From assembly GCA_963666945.2 (NCBI GenBank), contig CAXXRT010000026.1, forward strand, positions 1-64,000: DNA of 64,000 nt, in the 5' to 3' direction. Made by a program: the position numbers and the translations under genes. The stretch comes from G963666945 sp963666945. GTDB lineage: Bacteria > Bacteroidota > Bacteroidia > Bacteroidales > Marinifilaceae. Under the pieces are notes generated by a model. That model did no database searches. It was not told where the DNA came from and was given only the letters and a program-made list of their open reading frames with translations. This document shows positions 56,262-64,000 of this stretch, one piece after another (the first letter of the stretch is position 1; every line of letters begins with the position of its first letter).

Positions 56262-57641
56262 CTAAGCCTTTTCCCTATCCATTTTTGCGACAATCTTTCC
56301 ATACACTATGAGAGCAATAGCAGAAACAGAAGCAATACCAACAAAATAATACCAGATATAATGAGCATTTGCAGAAGCAGCCTGCCACTCCATTTTAGTA
56401 GCAAAGTCATCTGGATTCGGACAATATCTACTCAACAGGTATCCGGATAATCCAAATCCCAGTATGGAAGAAAGGAAAGAATGCAAATGACTAAAGCCAA
56501 GGTAAAGACCTTCTTCTCCCTTTGGTGCCTGCTTAGAGAAATACTCAAGGAAACGAGGAGAGATAAATGCCTCAGCCAATCCCTGGAATATAATACCAAC
56601 AACCATCATAAATGCCACAGGATGCATTCCCAGTATAAGTTCCTGTCCCATCATATTACCAGATGCCATACAAAGGGCAGATACAGGCATAATAAACATA
56701 CCAACTGTCATTGAAAACAAGGCCGTCCGCTTTCTAAATATCTGAGTTATTAAACCAACACTTAAAACAACCACAAGAGGATTTACGTTGGCATACCACG
56801 AAGGAGAAGCTCCCTCACCTGCAAGACGAAGAACATACTTAGGCATGGTAGCATAGAGCTGGTGCTGCACCATCCAGAATCCCGATACAATCACTATTAA
56901 CACTATCAATCTAGTATTTGAACATACCCTTAAGAAGCCCTCCCATATCTGAGAGAATGTCTTTCCTTCTCCTGCACGTTTTTCACTCTTATAAAAAAAG
57001 TATATAGCAATCAGAGCTAATAAGGTCATACTTGCAGAAAAGTAATTCAAATTAATAAGTCCTTCATTTCCCATTGCCTCACGCAGTGGTTTAACTATAG
57101 TTTTACCGGAAAAGGCACCTATATTTACCATACTATAGAATATAGAAAATCCCCTTGCCCTTGTAGCTTCGGTAGTCTCTTTCGCTACAGTTGCGGATAT
57201 CACTGATTTTATAAATGATCCACCCACAATAATCAAAGCCATCACAGGTATTATAAGATATTTATAGGAACTACCTTTAAGCCCACTAAATAAAGTGTCC
57301 TGTCCATAAGAAACAAGACCAGCCGATTCAAGATAAGTAGGTAAAACAGCAAGTCCTATATATCCGAGAGTCAAGAGAAAGAACGCAAGTAACATTGCTT
57401 TCCTGAAACCAATTTTATCTGATAATGCACCTGCAAATGTTGGCAGAAAATATAATAATGCAGAGAAAGTTCCTGATATTAGTCCTGCCTGCATATCTGT
57501 AAACCCTAATATTCTGGATAGATATAGAGTGATTACAATAAATACGCCATAATATGCTGCCCTCTCAAGCAACTCAACCGTATTGGCTACCCAAAAGGCC
57601 TTGGAAAATTTCCATGTCTGTTTGTCCGTAGTCTGATTCAT
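56262..57641 (-). CDS. MFS transporter of the POT/PTR2 type (probable peptide permease)
   Basis: Inner-membrane protein of 459 residues with about 12 helices. Features of proton-coupled oligopeptide transporters: helix 1 ELLERAAYYG resembles the ExxERFxYYG motif (Phe replaced by Ala), and ARGFSIFYSMVNIGAF resembles the FYxxINxG signature. The DKIGFRK loop is the general MFS motif A. It could import peptides released by outer-membrane systems like the one at the left of the window, but substrate is inferred. It is divergent from the alkaline phosphatase gene. Confidence 0.8.
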   Translation of the reverse strand: MNQTTDKQTWKFSKAFWVANTVELLERAAYYGVFIVITLYLSRILGFTDMQAGLISGTFSALLYFLPTFAGALSDKIGFRKAMLLAFFLLTLGYIGLAVLPTYLESAGLVSYGQDTLFSGLKGSSYKYLIIPVMALIIVGGSFIKSVISATVAKETTEATRARGFSIFYSMVNIGAFSGKTIVKPLREAMGNEGLINLNYFSASMTLLALIAIYFFYKSEKRAGEGKTFSQIWEGFLRVCSNTRLIVLIVIVSGFWMVQHQLYATMPKYVLRLAGEGASPSWYANVNPLVVVLSVGLITQIFRKRTALFSMTVGMFIMPVSALCMASGNMMGQELILGMHPVAFMMVVGIIFQGLAEAFISPRFLEYFSKQAPKGEEGLYLGFSHLHSFLSSILGFGLSGYLLSRYCPNPDDFATKMEWQAASANAHYIWYYFVGIASVSAIALIVYGKIVAKMDREKA

Positions 57642-57925
57642 TTCTTAGATTGTTTGTTGTAAATTTTATATCGCAACAAAAATATAATAATTCCCATATC
57701 TACAATCAGGTTATGTTTACCATACGACTTTTAAGAATACATATTTCACCCATATACAACATCAGCAATATACCGTTATTGTTAACCATATTTATAGATA
57801 TCACAATCAACTTACTTATCCTTAATATGATAGGAAGTCAAAATTTTGGCAACTGATTTATTTATTACTAAATTCACCTTTCTAAAACAAACACAACAAT
57901 TAACTTTTTTTTAAGAATACATGTT

Positions 57926-59089
57926 ATGAAACACTCTTTTAGACTTATCCTGATTTTACTTATTTGCTCATTGGTAAATGTAAATGCCTTTTCACAAGAA
58001 GATTATAAGGATAAAAAGACAAACCAGACTAAGACGATTTTTATCAATGATGATTTCTATCAAGTAGAATCACTCACAGAAGAAACAAAACATTCCCGAC
58101 CTAAGAATGTAATACTCCTTATTGGTGACGGCATGGGATTATCCCACATATATTCCGGAATCACGGCTAATAAGGGACAATTATATATCCAAAACTTTAA
58201 AAATATCGGATTTTGCAAGACTTACTCTAAGTCTGACTATGTAACAGACTCAGCAGCTTCAGGAACGGCTATTGCCACGGGGGAAAAAACTTACAATGGG
58301 GCAATTGGAGTAGATATAGATAAAAAACCAATTAAGAATGTCCGGGAAAGATCGGAGGACAAAGGTATGGCAACAGGAATCGTTTCTACATCTGCTATAA
58401 CCCATGCAACTCCGGCATCTTTTGTAGCCCATCAGCCTAAAAGAGAAATGTATGAGGAAATTGCAGGAGATTTCCTGAAAACAAATATAGATGTATTCAT
58501 AGGAGGGGGATATTCTCATTTTGCTGAAAGAAAAGATGGGAAAAATCTTATTATAGATCTTAAAAACAAAGGCTACAAGGTTATAAGAGATGTTGACAGC
58601 CTTAAATATATTAAAGAAGGAAAGATGGCATGCCTGACAGCCCCTAAACACAATCCTCAGGCTGAGCAAAGAAATGATATGCTAAGAAAAGCTTCCATTG
58701 CCGCAATTGATATATTAAAAAAAGATAAAGATGGTTTCTTCCTAATGATTGAAGGTTCACAAATTGACTGGGGAGCACATCAGAATGATATGACTTACAT
58801 TGTGAAAGAAGTTCTCGATTTTGACAAAACAGTAGGTGAAGTTCTTAAATTTGCAGTTAAAGACAAAAATACTCTTGTAATAGTAACTGCAGATCATGAG
58901 ACAGGTGGATTAGCAATAATAGATGGTGACTTAAAAAAAGGATCCGTTGAAGGAGCATTCACAACCGGTCACCACACAGGACTATTAGTTCCAATATTTG
59001 CATTTGGACCCGGGTCGGAACACTTCAGGGGATTTATGGAAAACACTGAGATAAGCAAAAAAATAATAAACTTATTGAAATTAAAATAA
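57926..59089 (+). CDS. Alkaline phosphatase, PhoA-family
   Basis: Secreted phosphomonoesterase of 387 residues, releasing inorganic phosphate. Signal peptide ends NAFS followed by QEDYKDK (Gln at +1). Metal and catalytic motifs: ILLIGDGMGLSH, SDYVTDSAASGTAIATG with the nucleophile Ser in DSAASG, STSAITHATPASFVAHQ, EGSQIDWGAHQND, VTADHETGG and TTGHHTGLLVP. Shorter than E. coli PhoA (about 450 mature), within the family range. No Pho box was recognised upstream. Confidence 0.95.
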   Translation: MKHSFRLILILLICSLVNVNAFSQEDYKDKKTNQTKTIFINDDFYQVESLTEETKHSRPKNVILLIGDGMGLSHIYSGITANKGQLYIQNFKNIGFCKTYSKSDYVTDSAASGTAIATGEKTYNGAIGVDIDKKPIKNVRERSEDKGMATGIVSTSAITHATPASFVAHQPKREMYEEIAGDFLKTNIDVFIGGGYSHFAERKDGKNLIIDLKNKGYKVIRDVDSLKYIKEGKMACLTAPKHNPQAEQRNDMLRKASIAAIDILKKDKDGFFLMIEGSQIDWGAHQNDMTYIVKEVLDFDKTVGEVLKFAVKDKNTLVIVTADHETGGLAIIDGDLKKGSVEGAFTTGHHTGLLVPIFAFGPGSEHFRGFMENTEISKKIINLLKLK

Positions 59090-59096
59090 AAAAATA

Positions 59097-59124
59097 ACTG
59101 GGCAGCCAGCGACTACTGCCCAGT
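59097..59124 (+). terminator. Stem-loop after the alkaline phosphatase gene
   Basis: ACTGGGCAG, 10-base loop, CTGCCCAGT (9 bp), starting 8 bases after the stop. No U run follows, so it is probably a 3'-end stabiliser or weak terminator. Confidence 0.6.
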
Positions 59125-59290
59125 CAACATGGTAATATGTTATGAAACAAACACCCATGTATATAAAACATTTTATTAACACATATTGCCTAGCACAAAT
59201 ATATAATATTTAGTTTATTATTCCAAGTGAGCGATTTACAAAATAATATAAAAAATAAAATATCGCAATAAAAATAATGCTAAAATATTT

Positions 59291-62200
59291 TTACCTTAAT
59301 AATACAATTTTTTTGGATATAACATTATTATTTTTCAACACAAAATTAACGGCATAGTATCCCCTCTCAAAATCAGACATTCTTATTTCCTGCTTATTTG
59401 TTCCTAAAGTTTCAATCATTAGCACTTTTTTCCCCAATATATCTACGAACTCAACCCTCTTAACATCATTACCAAAGGTTAAATTAATAATTCTTTCAGT
59501 ATAACTCAAATAAACATTGACAGAGATATCACTCCCATCATCTACATACAAGGCGGATTCCACTGCCCCGGCATAAGCTGAACTATAGGTTTTCCCCACA
59601 ACCAATTCCCCCGTAGAAGCAACAGGAATCACCTGAAAACAAATATATTTATTTACATCTTCCCTTCCTGGAATATATTCCAAACCAGTTGCGCCCTCAA
59701 TTAATTGCTTGTTTGCCCCCGATAAAGATTCAGCCCTATACCAGCTATATAAAGACAAACCCTCTTCATCTCCATTTTCATCGAAATAAGTATAATTTCC
59801 CGTTAAAACTTTTCCCTCTTTAGCTTCACCCGAGATACTTAAATCTTTAGCTATAGGTGCAGTTTCTCTCTCAGGCCTTTCAAATGACTTGGTGGTGAAA
59901 ATTTTGTACTCTCCCGGATTAAGATTAATAGTCTCGGAGACAGAACTTATTGTAATGCTATCTCCACTAAAATAGTCGTACCATTTACCGGTTTTTGTAA
60001 ACATTGGGCTAAGCTCTCCGGCCTGGACATTAAAATTTCCAACTATACAGACATCATACTCTGAACCATGTATCTGAATATGTTTAAAAAAGGAGGATAC
60101 ATCCATTTGGAAATTTGCTGACTTAAAAGCCTGTTTATTAATTCTCAAATCATTAATAGCCTTAATAGTCTGATAGAGTCGCTTTCTTTCGGGAACTTCA
60201 AAATAATCCCATTTTACAGGCTTCTTTCCCAACCTGCCATTGTAATTGATACTGTAGTCGTATCCCAGTTCACCAAATTGCCAAATCATCTTAGGACCAG
60301 GGATAGTCAGTAAAAATGTATTTACAAGCTCCATTCTTTCCAGTGCCGTATTTAAATCCATAATATCGTAATCCCCCAGAGATCTTCCATAGTTTATATT
60401 CCTGTACATTATCCTTTCTTCATCATGGCTTTCCATATATGTAACAAGATTAGGCACATTCCATCCCCTGGATTTATAAGATGCCCAAGTCAGATCAGAG
60501 TCGTTTTCATAACCCATACTTGCCTGACTATAATTATAATTCATATTGCCCCAAAGTAATATGCCATATTCTGCAAGTGTTTTCTCCTCTGTATTATCGG
60601 CAAGATGTTCAAAGACTATAATTGCATCGGAATTTCTTTTCCATATTTCATCCGACATACGTTTTAAGAGTCTTATTCTATCTGCATCATAATTGCTTCC
60701 CCATTCATCGGAACCACCTAAAGGATGCCATGTATTGGAAAATCCCTTTGTAAAATCAAACCTAAAACCGTCAACCCTGTAGTATTTCATCCAATAAGAA
60801 CAAATACTATCCACTAAAGCCTGTGTATGAGCGCTCTCATGATTAAAGTCGTAACCCCACTGAGCATCAGTATTTTCAAAATTATGGTTCACATTATACC
60901 ATGGATTATTCTCAGCAGGCTTACCGTTTTCAAAATACATACGTACCAAAGGGGACTGCCCGTAAGAATGATTAAGAACCATATCCATAATAACTGCCAT
61001 ATTCCTTTTATGACACTCATCAATAAACTCTTTATAATCGTTAATTTTTCCATATGCTTTATCCGGTGCAAAATAGAAGGAAGGATTATACCCCCAGGAA
61101 TCGTTTCCTTCAAACTCATTAAAAGGCATAAGTTCAATTGCATTTACACCAAGTTCTTTCAAATAATCAAGCTTAGCAGTTGCTGCTCTAATACCCCCTT
61201 CTTCAGTGAAATCCCTTATTAACAACTCATAGATGACTAAATTATCTTTAATAGCAGGTATAAAATCATCAATCTGCCAATTGTAATCAACTCTCCCAAT
61301 AGAAAATACCGAAGCTATTTCAGTTGTTTTACCATATGGATACTCAATTAAATCAGGATAAATTGAATAACTAATTTCATTATCATTCCATGGATCTGAT
61401 ATCTTTTCTGAATAGGGATCAGCTATTTTAATTTCTCCATCAATTACATATTGGAATATATATTCCTTCTCTTTTTCAAGAGGAGAAACTATCAGCCAGA
61501 ACCTGTTGTCATCTCTAAACATCTGATATTCATTACTTAACTCCCAGTTTGTGAAATCTCCCTTTATAATAACATTTTCTTTATCAGGAGCAAATAATAC
61601 AAAACAAACAGTAGAATCATTTACTATATTTATACCATCTCTCATCCCTTCAGGCAAGTCCTTTAATACAACAGTATCTTTTACAAAGAATGAAATGGTA
61701 TCGCTTACACTTTCAGTCCCTCTCTTGGCAAAAGCAATAAAGCGATGACTTCCTAAATCAGAAGCGACATAATCATAAATTAAAGTATTCGCTTTAACAG
61801 CACTAAGTAGATTATCATCGGCATATAGAAATAAACTGTCGTTACCTGAAGAAGTAACATCGACATGGATAATTGAATCCTTTTCTACACTTTTATCATT
61901 ATCGGGAAAATTAAATAAGATATTGAGCCCGGCCTCGAAAACTTGCACAAAGATATCATTCCCCCCATCGTCTTTACCTTCAAGCCATACACCCTCAACT
62001 TGTGTTGCACTCCTGAATACAAAGGCCATCTTTAATATACTCTCTCCTTCTGGAACCCCATAATATTCCCGGATATCTGGAGTAATTTTAAGTTCCCACT
62101 TGTTACCACCAATACTAACCATCTTTGCCTTATAAACGTTTACTCCCCAATCTGCTATTACATATTTCCATTGGGTATCACTGGAACTCTGATCAGTAAT

Positions 62201-62386
62201 AACACCTGTATGTGCATAAACATCTCCTGTATAATCTTCAAGGCCTCCAGTCCCCAATGAAGCATCAAAAACAATTGTAACACTATCTGTAACAATTGGG
62301 ATAAAAGGAATGGTCGTAACTATCTGTGATATCGCAGAAAGGACAATAAGAGAAAAGGATAAAAAGAGTGTTACAAATTTTTTCAT
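59291..62386 (-). CDS. GH13 alpha-amylase-family enzyme with T9SS sorting domain
   Basis: Secreted glycoside hydrolase of 1031 residues. Signal peptide ends LSAIS followed by QIVTTIP (Gln at +1). The N-terminal beta domains (about 30-235) may bind starch; a CBM48-like domain follows (about 255-345; VIIKGDFTNWEL). The GH13 barrel (about 370-760) has MDMVLNHS, GFRFDFTKGF (nucleophile Asp544), FEHLAD (acid Glu593) and MESHDEER (Asp655). The C-terminal 80 residues, ending NNNVISKKIVLLR, form a type A T9SS domain, so the enzyme is exported by type IX secretion, unlike lipid-anchored SusG. It lies downstream of a SusE/F-type gene. Likely acts on starch, glycogen or related alpha-glucans. Confidence 0.92.
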   Translation of the reverse strand: MKKFVTLFLSFSLIVLSAISQIVTTIPFIPIVTDSVTIVFDASLGTGGLEDYTGDVYAHTGVITDQSSSDTQWKYVIADWGVNVYKAKMVSIGGNKWELKITPDIREYYGVPEGESILKMAFVFRSATQVEGVWLEGKDDGGNDIFVQVFEAGLNILFNFPDNDKSVEKDSIIHVDVTSSGNDSLFLYADDNLLSAVKANTLIYDYVASDLGSHRFIAFAKRGTESVSDTISFFVKDTVVLKDLPEGMRDGINIVNDSTVCFVLFAPDKENVIIKGDFTNWELSNEYQMFRDDNRFWLIVSPLEKEKEYIFQYVIDGEIKIADPYSEKISDPWNDNEISYSIYPDLIEYPYGKTTEIASVFSIGRVDYNWQIDDFIPAIKDNLVIYELLIRDFTEEGGIRAATAKLDYLKELGVNAIELMPFNEFEGNDSWGYNPSFYFAPDKAYGKINDYKEFIDECHKRNMAVIMDMVLNHSYGQSPLVRMYFENGKPAENNPWYNVNHNFENTDAQWGYDFNHESAHTQALVDSICSYWMKYYRVDGFRFDFTKGFSNTWHPLGGSDEWGSNYDADRIRLLKRMSDEIWKRNSDAIIVFEHLADNTEEKTLAEYGILLWGNMNYNYSQASMGYENDSDLTWASYKSRGWNVPNLVTYMESHDEERIMYRNINYGRSLGDYDIMDLNTALERMELVNTFLLTIPGPKMIWQFGELGYDYSINYNGRLGKKPVKWDYFEVPERKRLYQTIKAINDLRINKQAFKSANFQMDVSSFFKHIQIHGSEYDVCIVGNFNVQAGELSPMFTKTGKWYDYFSGDSITISSVSETINLNPGEYKIFTTKSFERPERETAPIAKDLSISGEAKEGKVLTGNYTYFDENGDEEGLSLYSWYRAESLSGANKQLIEGATGLEYIPGREDVNKYICFQVIPVASTGELVVGKTYSSAYAGAVESALYVDDGSDISVNVYLSYTERIINLTFGNDVKRVEFVDILGKKVLMIETLGTNKQEIRMSDFERGYYAVNFVLKNNNVISKKIVLLR

Positions 62387-62485
62387 ATCAATAAAAAGAC
62401 AATAGAGGTAAATACTTTAATATACAATACATTCAAATATCCATAAACACAGGAAAATAAAAACATCAGCAATAAAATAGTATAC

Positions 62486-62514
62486 CACCCCTTTCCGAGT
62501 AATAGAAAGGGGTG
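62486..62514 (-). terminator. Perfect 10-bp stem-loop between the SusE/F-type and GH13 genes
   Basis: CACCCCTTTC, 9-base loop, GAAAGGGGTG. On the minus strand it is followed by GTATACTATTTT, only a weak T tract. Could reduce but not abolish read-through into the amylase gene. Confidence 0.65.
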
Positions 62515-62533
62515 ATAATATATTGGGCATATA

Positions 62534-64000
62534 CTACTTTGGAGTAATAGAATAATTCTTAGCACCAAAACTAAACTTCACGATATAAGTTCCATCAGTA
62601 TCAGGTCCTGGAATATTACCTCCTCCTGGATCTGCTGATAGTTCACCATCAACCAAACCAAAGGCATAATCCCAGTTAGTGGCAGGAACAAACTTCATTT
62701 GCTTACCTCCTATAAGATCAACCTCCACTGTCCATTCTTTATTTTCTTCATCCCATATCATAGGAGTGGCATTTCCCACATCCCAACCGTTTGGAGTAGC
62801 ATCACCAACGATATACATATTCTTCTCAACAGATTCTGTAATATAAGTAAGTTCGAATGTGTTAATTATAATCCTGAAGTAGCCATCTCCAGGCGATTCA
62901 ATATTAGCACCCCCCGGCTCAAGATCCAATTGCCCTGGGAAATTGACAGGATCATATTCTTTATAACCAGTATCCCAGTTTCCTGTCTGGTAGAAAAATT
63001 TCCAGCCTCCGGATGTCATGTCAGCATATGTTATCCATTGGCCACTTCCGCGGTAAAGCATATTATAACCATTATTAATGTCCCACCCTGCAGGTGTAGC
63101 ATCCCCAACAAGTAACATTTCAGCAGGAATAACAATATAAGTGTAAATCCCAGTTTCCTCATCCAATGTCACCTGAATGCGCATAAGCTTGAAATCGTCT
63201 CCTTCAACCGGACTTGTAATATTACCTCCAGGCGAATACAGTTGCCCCTCGACTTCTCCCGAACCCAGTCCGTTATCCCAACTACCCTGTACTGGAAAGA
63301 ACTTAAATTCTCCGGACTTAAGCTTAATAAATCCTAGCCACATATTGGGTTCTACAAATTGAAGTTGAATGGCATTATCAATATTCCAATCCACTTCTGT
63401 TGCAGAACCGGTAATAAATAAAGTACCAATTCTTTTAACCTGGAATAATGCATTTCTGACTTCACTTTCAGTTGCAAAATCTTCCACATATGCTTTTACT
63501 TTCCATTCAACTAAAAACTCCTTTTCAGTAATTCCATAATTATCAAGGGTATCAACAAACTCCGAATAGGTAATTGTTGCAGATGTGTCATTTACATTTG
63601 TTAGTTTCAAAAATGGAGTGGCGAAATCATTTCCCTTTTTATCCATTATAACGAGATAATTTACTATTCCACCATTTGTAGCCGTCACAGGGTCCCAAGA
63701 AAACACAAGCTCCTCATCAGGAGTAGCACTCTTGTCTACGGATAAAATAACATTATCTATCGGATTTAGCAGATTAAGTTTACTCAGTCCAACAGTTCCT
63801 ATTTTAAATGTAATAATATAATAAGGAGCATTTTTAAGGTTTCCACTATCATTATCTGCCTGAATAGTCCATCTGACAGTAATCTTTTCGGTTACACCCA
63901 ATTGATCTAATAATGATTTAATATTGCCATGAGATAATGTTAATTTATTGACAGAACCATTGTTATCTGCTAACAACTCAGCCAGCGGTTCTGAAAAATC
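62534..64000 (-). CDS. SusE/SusF-type starch-binding outer-membrane protein (partial)
   Basis: The frame is open to the window end, so the N-terminus is missing. The visible 488 residues have two SusE-type Ig-like domains (GLSKLNLLNPIDNVILSV to RNALFQVKRIG) and three repeats of about 95 residues, each beginning with a strand like LFITGSATEVDWNIDNA, MLLVGDATPAGWDINNG and MYIVGDATPNGWDVGNA and containing a GGxWKFF/KFxPxxxWD segment. These are the starch-binding modules of SusE/SusF (SusE has two, SusF three). Its neighbour is a GH13 amylase, and SusC/SusD genes would be expected just beyond 64000. Likely a surface lipoprotein; the lipobox is outside the window. Confidence 0.88.
   Translation of the reverse strand, partial: DFSEPLAELLADNNGSVNKLTLSHGNIKSLLDQLGVTEKITVRWTIQADNDSGNLKNAPYYIITFKIGTVGLSKLNLLNPIDNVILSVDKSATPDEELVFSWDPVTATNGGIVNYLVIMDKKGNDFATPFLKLTNVNDTSATITYSEFVDTLDNYGITEKEFLVEWKVKAYVEDFATESEVRNALFQVKRIGTLFITGSATEVDWNIDNAIQLQFVEPNMWLGFIKLKSGEFKFFPVQGSWDNGLGSGEVEGQLYSPGGNITSPVEGDDFKLMRIQVTLDEETGIYTYIVIPAEMLLVGDATPAGWDINNGYNMLYRGSGQWITYADMTSGGWKFFYQTGNWDTGYKEYDPVNFPGQLDLEPGGANIESPGDGYFRIIINTFELTYITESVEKNMYIVGDATPNGWDVGNATPMIWDEENKEWTVEVDLIGGKQMKFVPATNWDYAFGLVDGELSADPGGGNIPGPDTDGTYIVKFSFGAKNYSITPK

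Noticed and set aside
57650..57856. 68-codon plus-strand frame before the alkaline phosphatase gene
   Set aside because: Ile/Leu-rich by chance in AT-rich sequence; not linked to a gene and without a start context.
1..64000. CRISPR arrays, insertion sequences, prophage or conjugative genes
   Set aside because: No array of spaced repeats, transposase, integrase, relaxase or phage protein was seen; the tandem repeats found are too few and short.

Overview
The window is AT-rich chromosomal DNA from a member of the Bacteroidota, most likely an order Bacteroidales/Marinilabiliales-type anaerobe or facultative anaerobe. The evidence is SusC/SusD pairs, an ECF sigma/FecR pair, DUF4843, PKD-like, DUF4249 and SusE/F lipoproteins, a GldA-type ATPase, a C-terminal type IX secretion (T9SS) sorting domain, RprX/RprY-type regulators, the long form of IspG, and TAnnTTTG promoter elements. 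No rRNA, phage, transposase or CRISPR array was seen. The one RNA gene I can support is a tRNA-Arg(CCG).

Layout. 1-11.1 kb (all minus strand) is a nutrient-acquisition locus: ECF sigma, FecR anti-sigma, SusC with an STN signalling domain, SusD, DUF4843 lipoprotein, PKD-like lipoprotein, then a secreted dipeptidyl-peptidase IV-like S9 peptidase cut by the window start. The gene set suggests oligopeptides as substrate. 11.1-30.8 kb is mostly housekeeping: ispG, gldA, an overlapping HEPN/nucleotidyltransferase-like pair, maeB, rprX-rprY-rpiB, ruvB, pgk, tadA, aroB-aroA, dprA, gdhA, tatD, ansA. 30.9-33.3 kb is an ExbB / membrane protein / ExbD / ExbD operon that would energise the TonB-dependent receptors. 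A tRNA-Arg follows on the minus strand.

34.0-44.3 kb is the metabolic centrepiece: acnB, monomeric icd, then a complete citrate lyase set (citD, citE, citF, a citX-citG fusion, citC), all on the plus strand, with no citrate transporter or oxaloacetate decarboxylase. With gdhA nearby, this could run either from citrate to 2-oxoglutarate/glutamate, or reductively from glutamate to citrate and then acetate plus oxaloacetate. 44.4-50.9 kb holds ung, a glutaminyl cyclase lipoprotein behind cysS, an M48 lipoprotein peptidase and an acyl-CoA synthetase. 51-56.2 kb is an outer-membrane locus with a collagen-like lipoprotein, a TonB-dependent receptor and a DUF4249 lipoprotein. 56.3-59.1 kb has a POT-like transporter and an alkaline phosphatase. 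59.3-64 kb (minus) is the end of a starch locus: a three-repeat SusE/F-type protein (cut by the window end) and a T9SS-exported GH13 amylase.

Two window-wide observations stand out. First, six well-conserved genes (DPP IV, PKD-like protein, aroA, gdhA, ansA, acnB) are interrupted by seven single-base length changes, nearly all in short A/T runs. This pattern points to assembly errors more than gene decay, so these are annotated as full-length genes. Second, all six proteins with a clear signal peptidase I site have Gln as the predicted first mature residue, and the window encodes the glutaminyl cyclase that would convert it to pyroglutamate.
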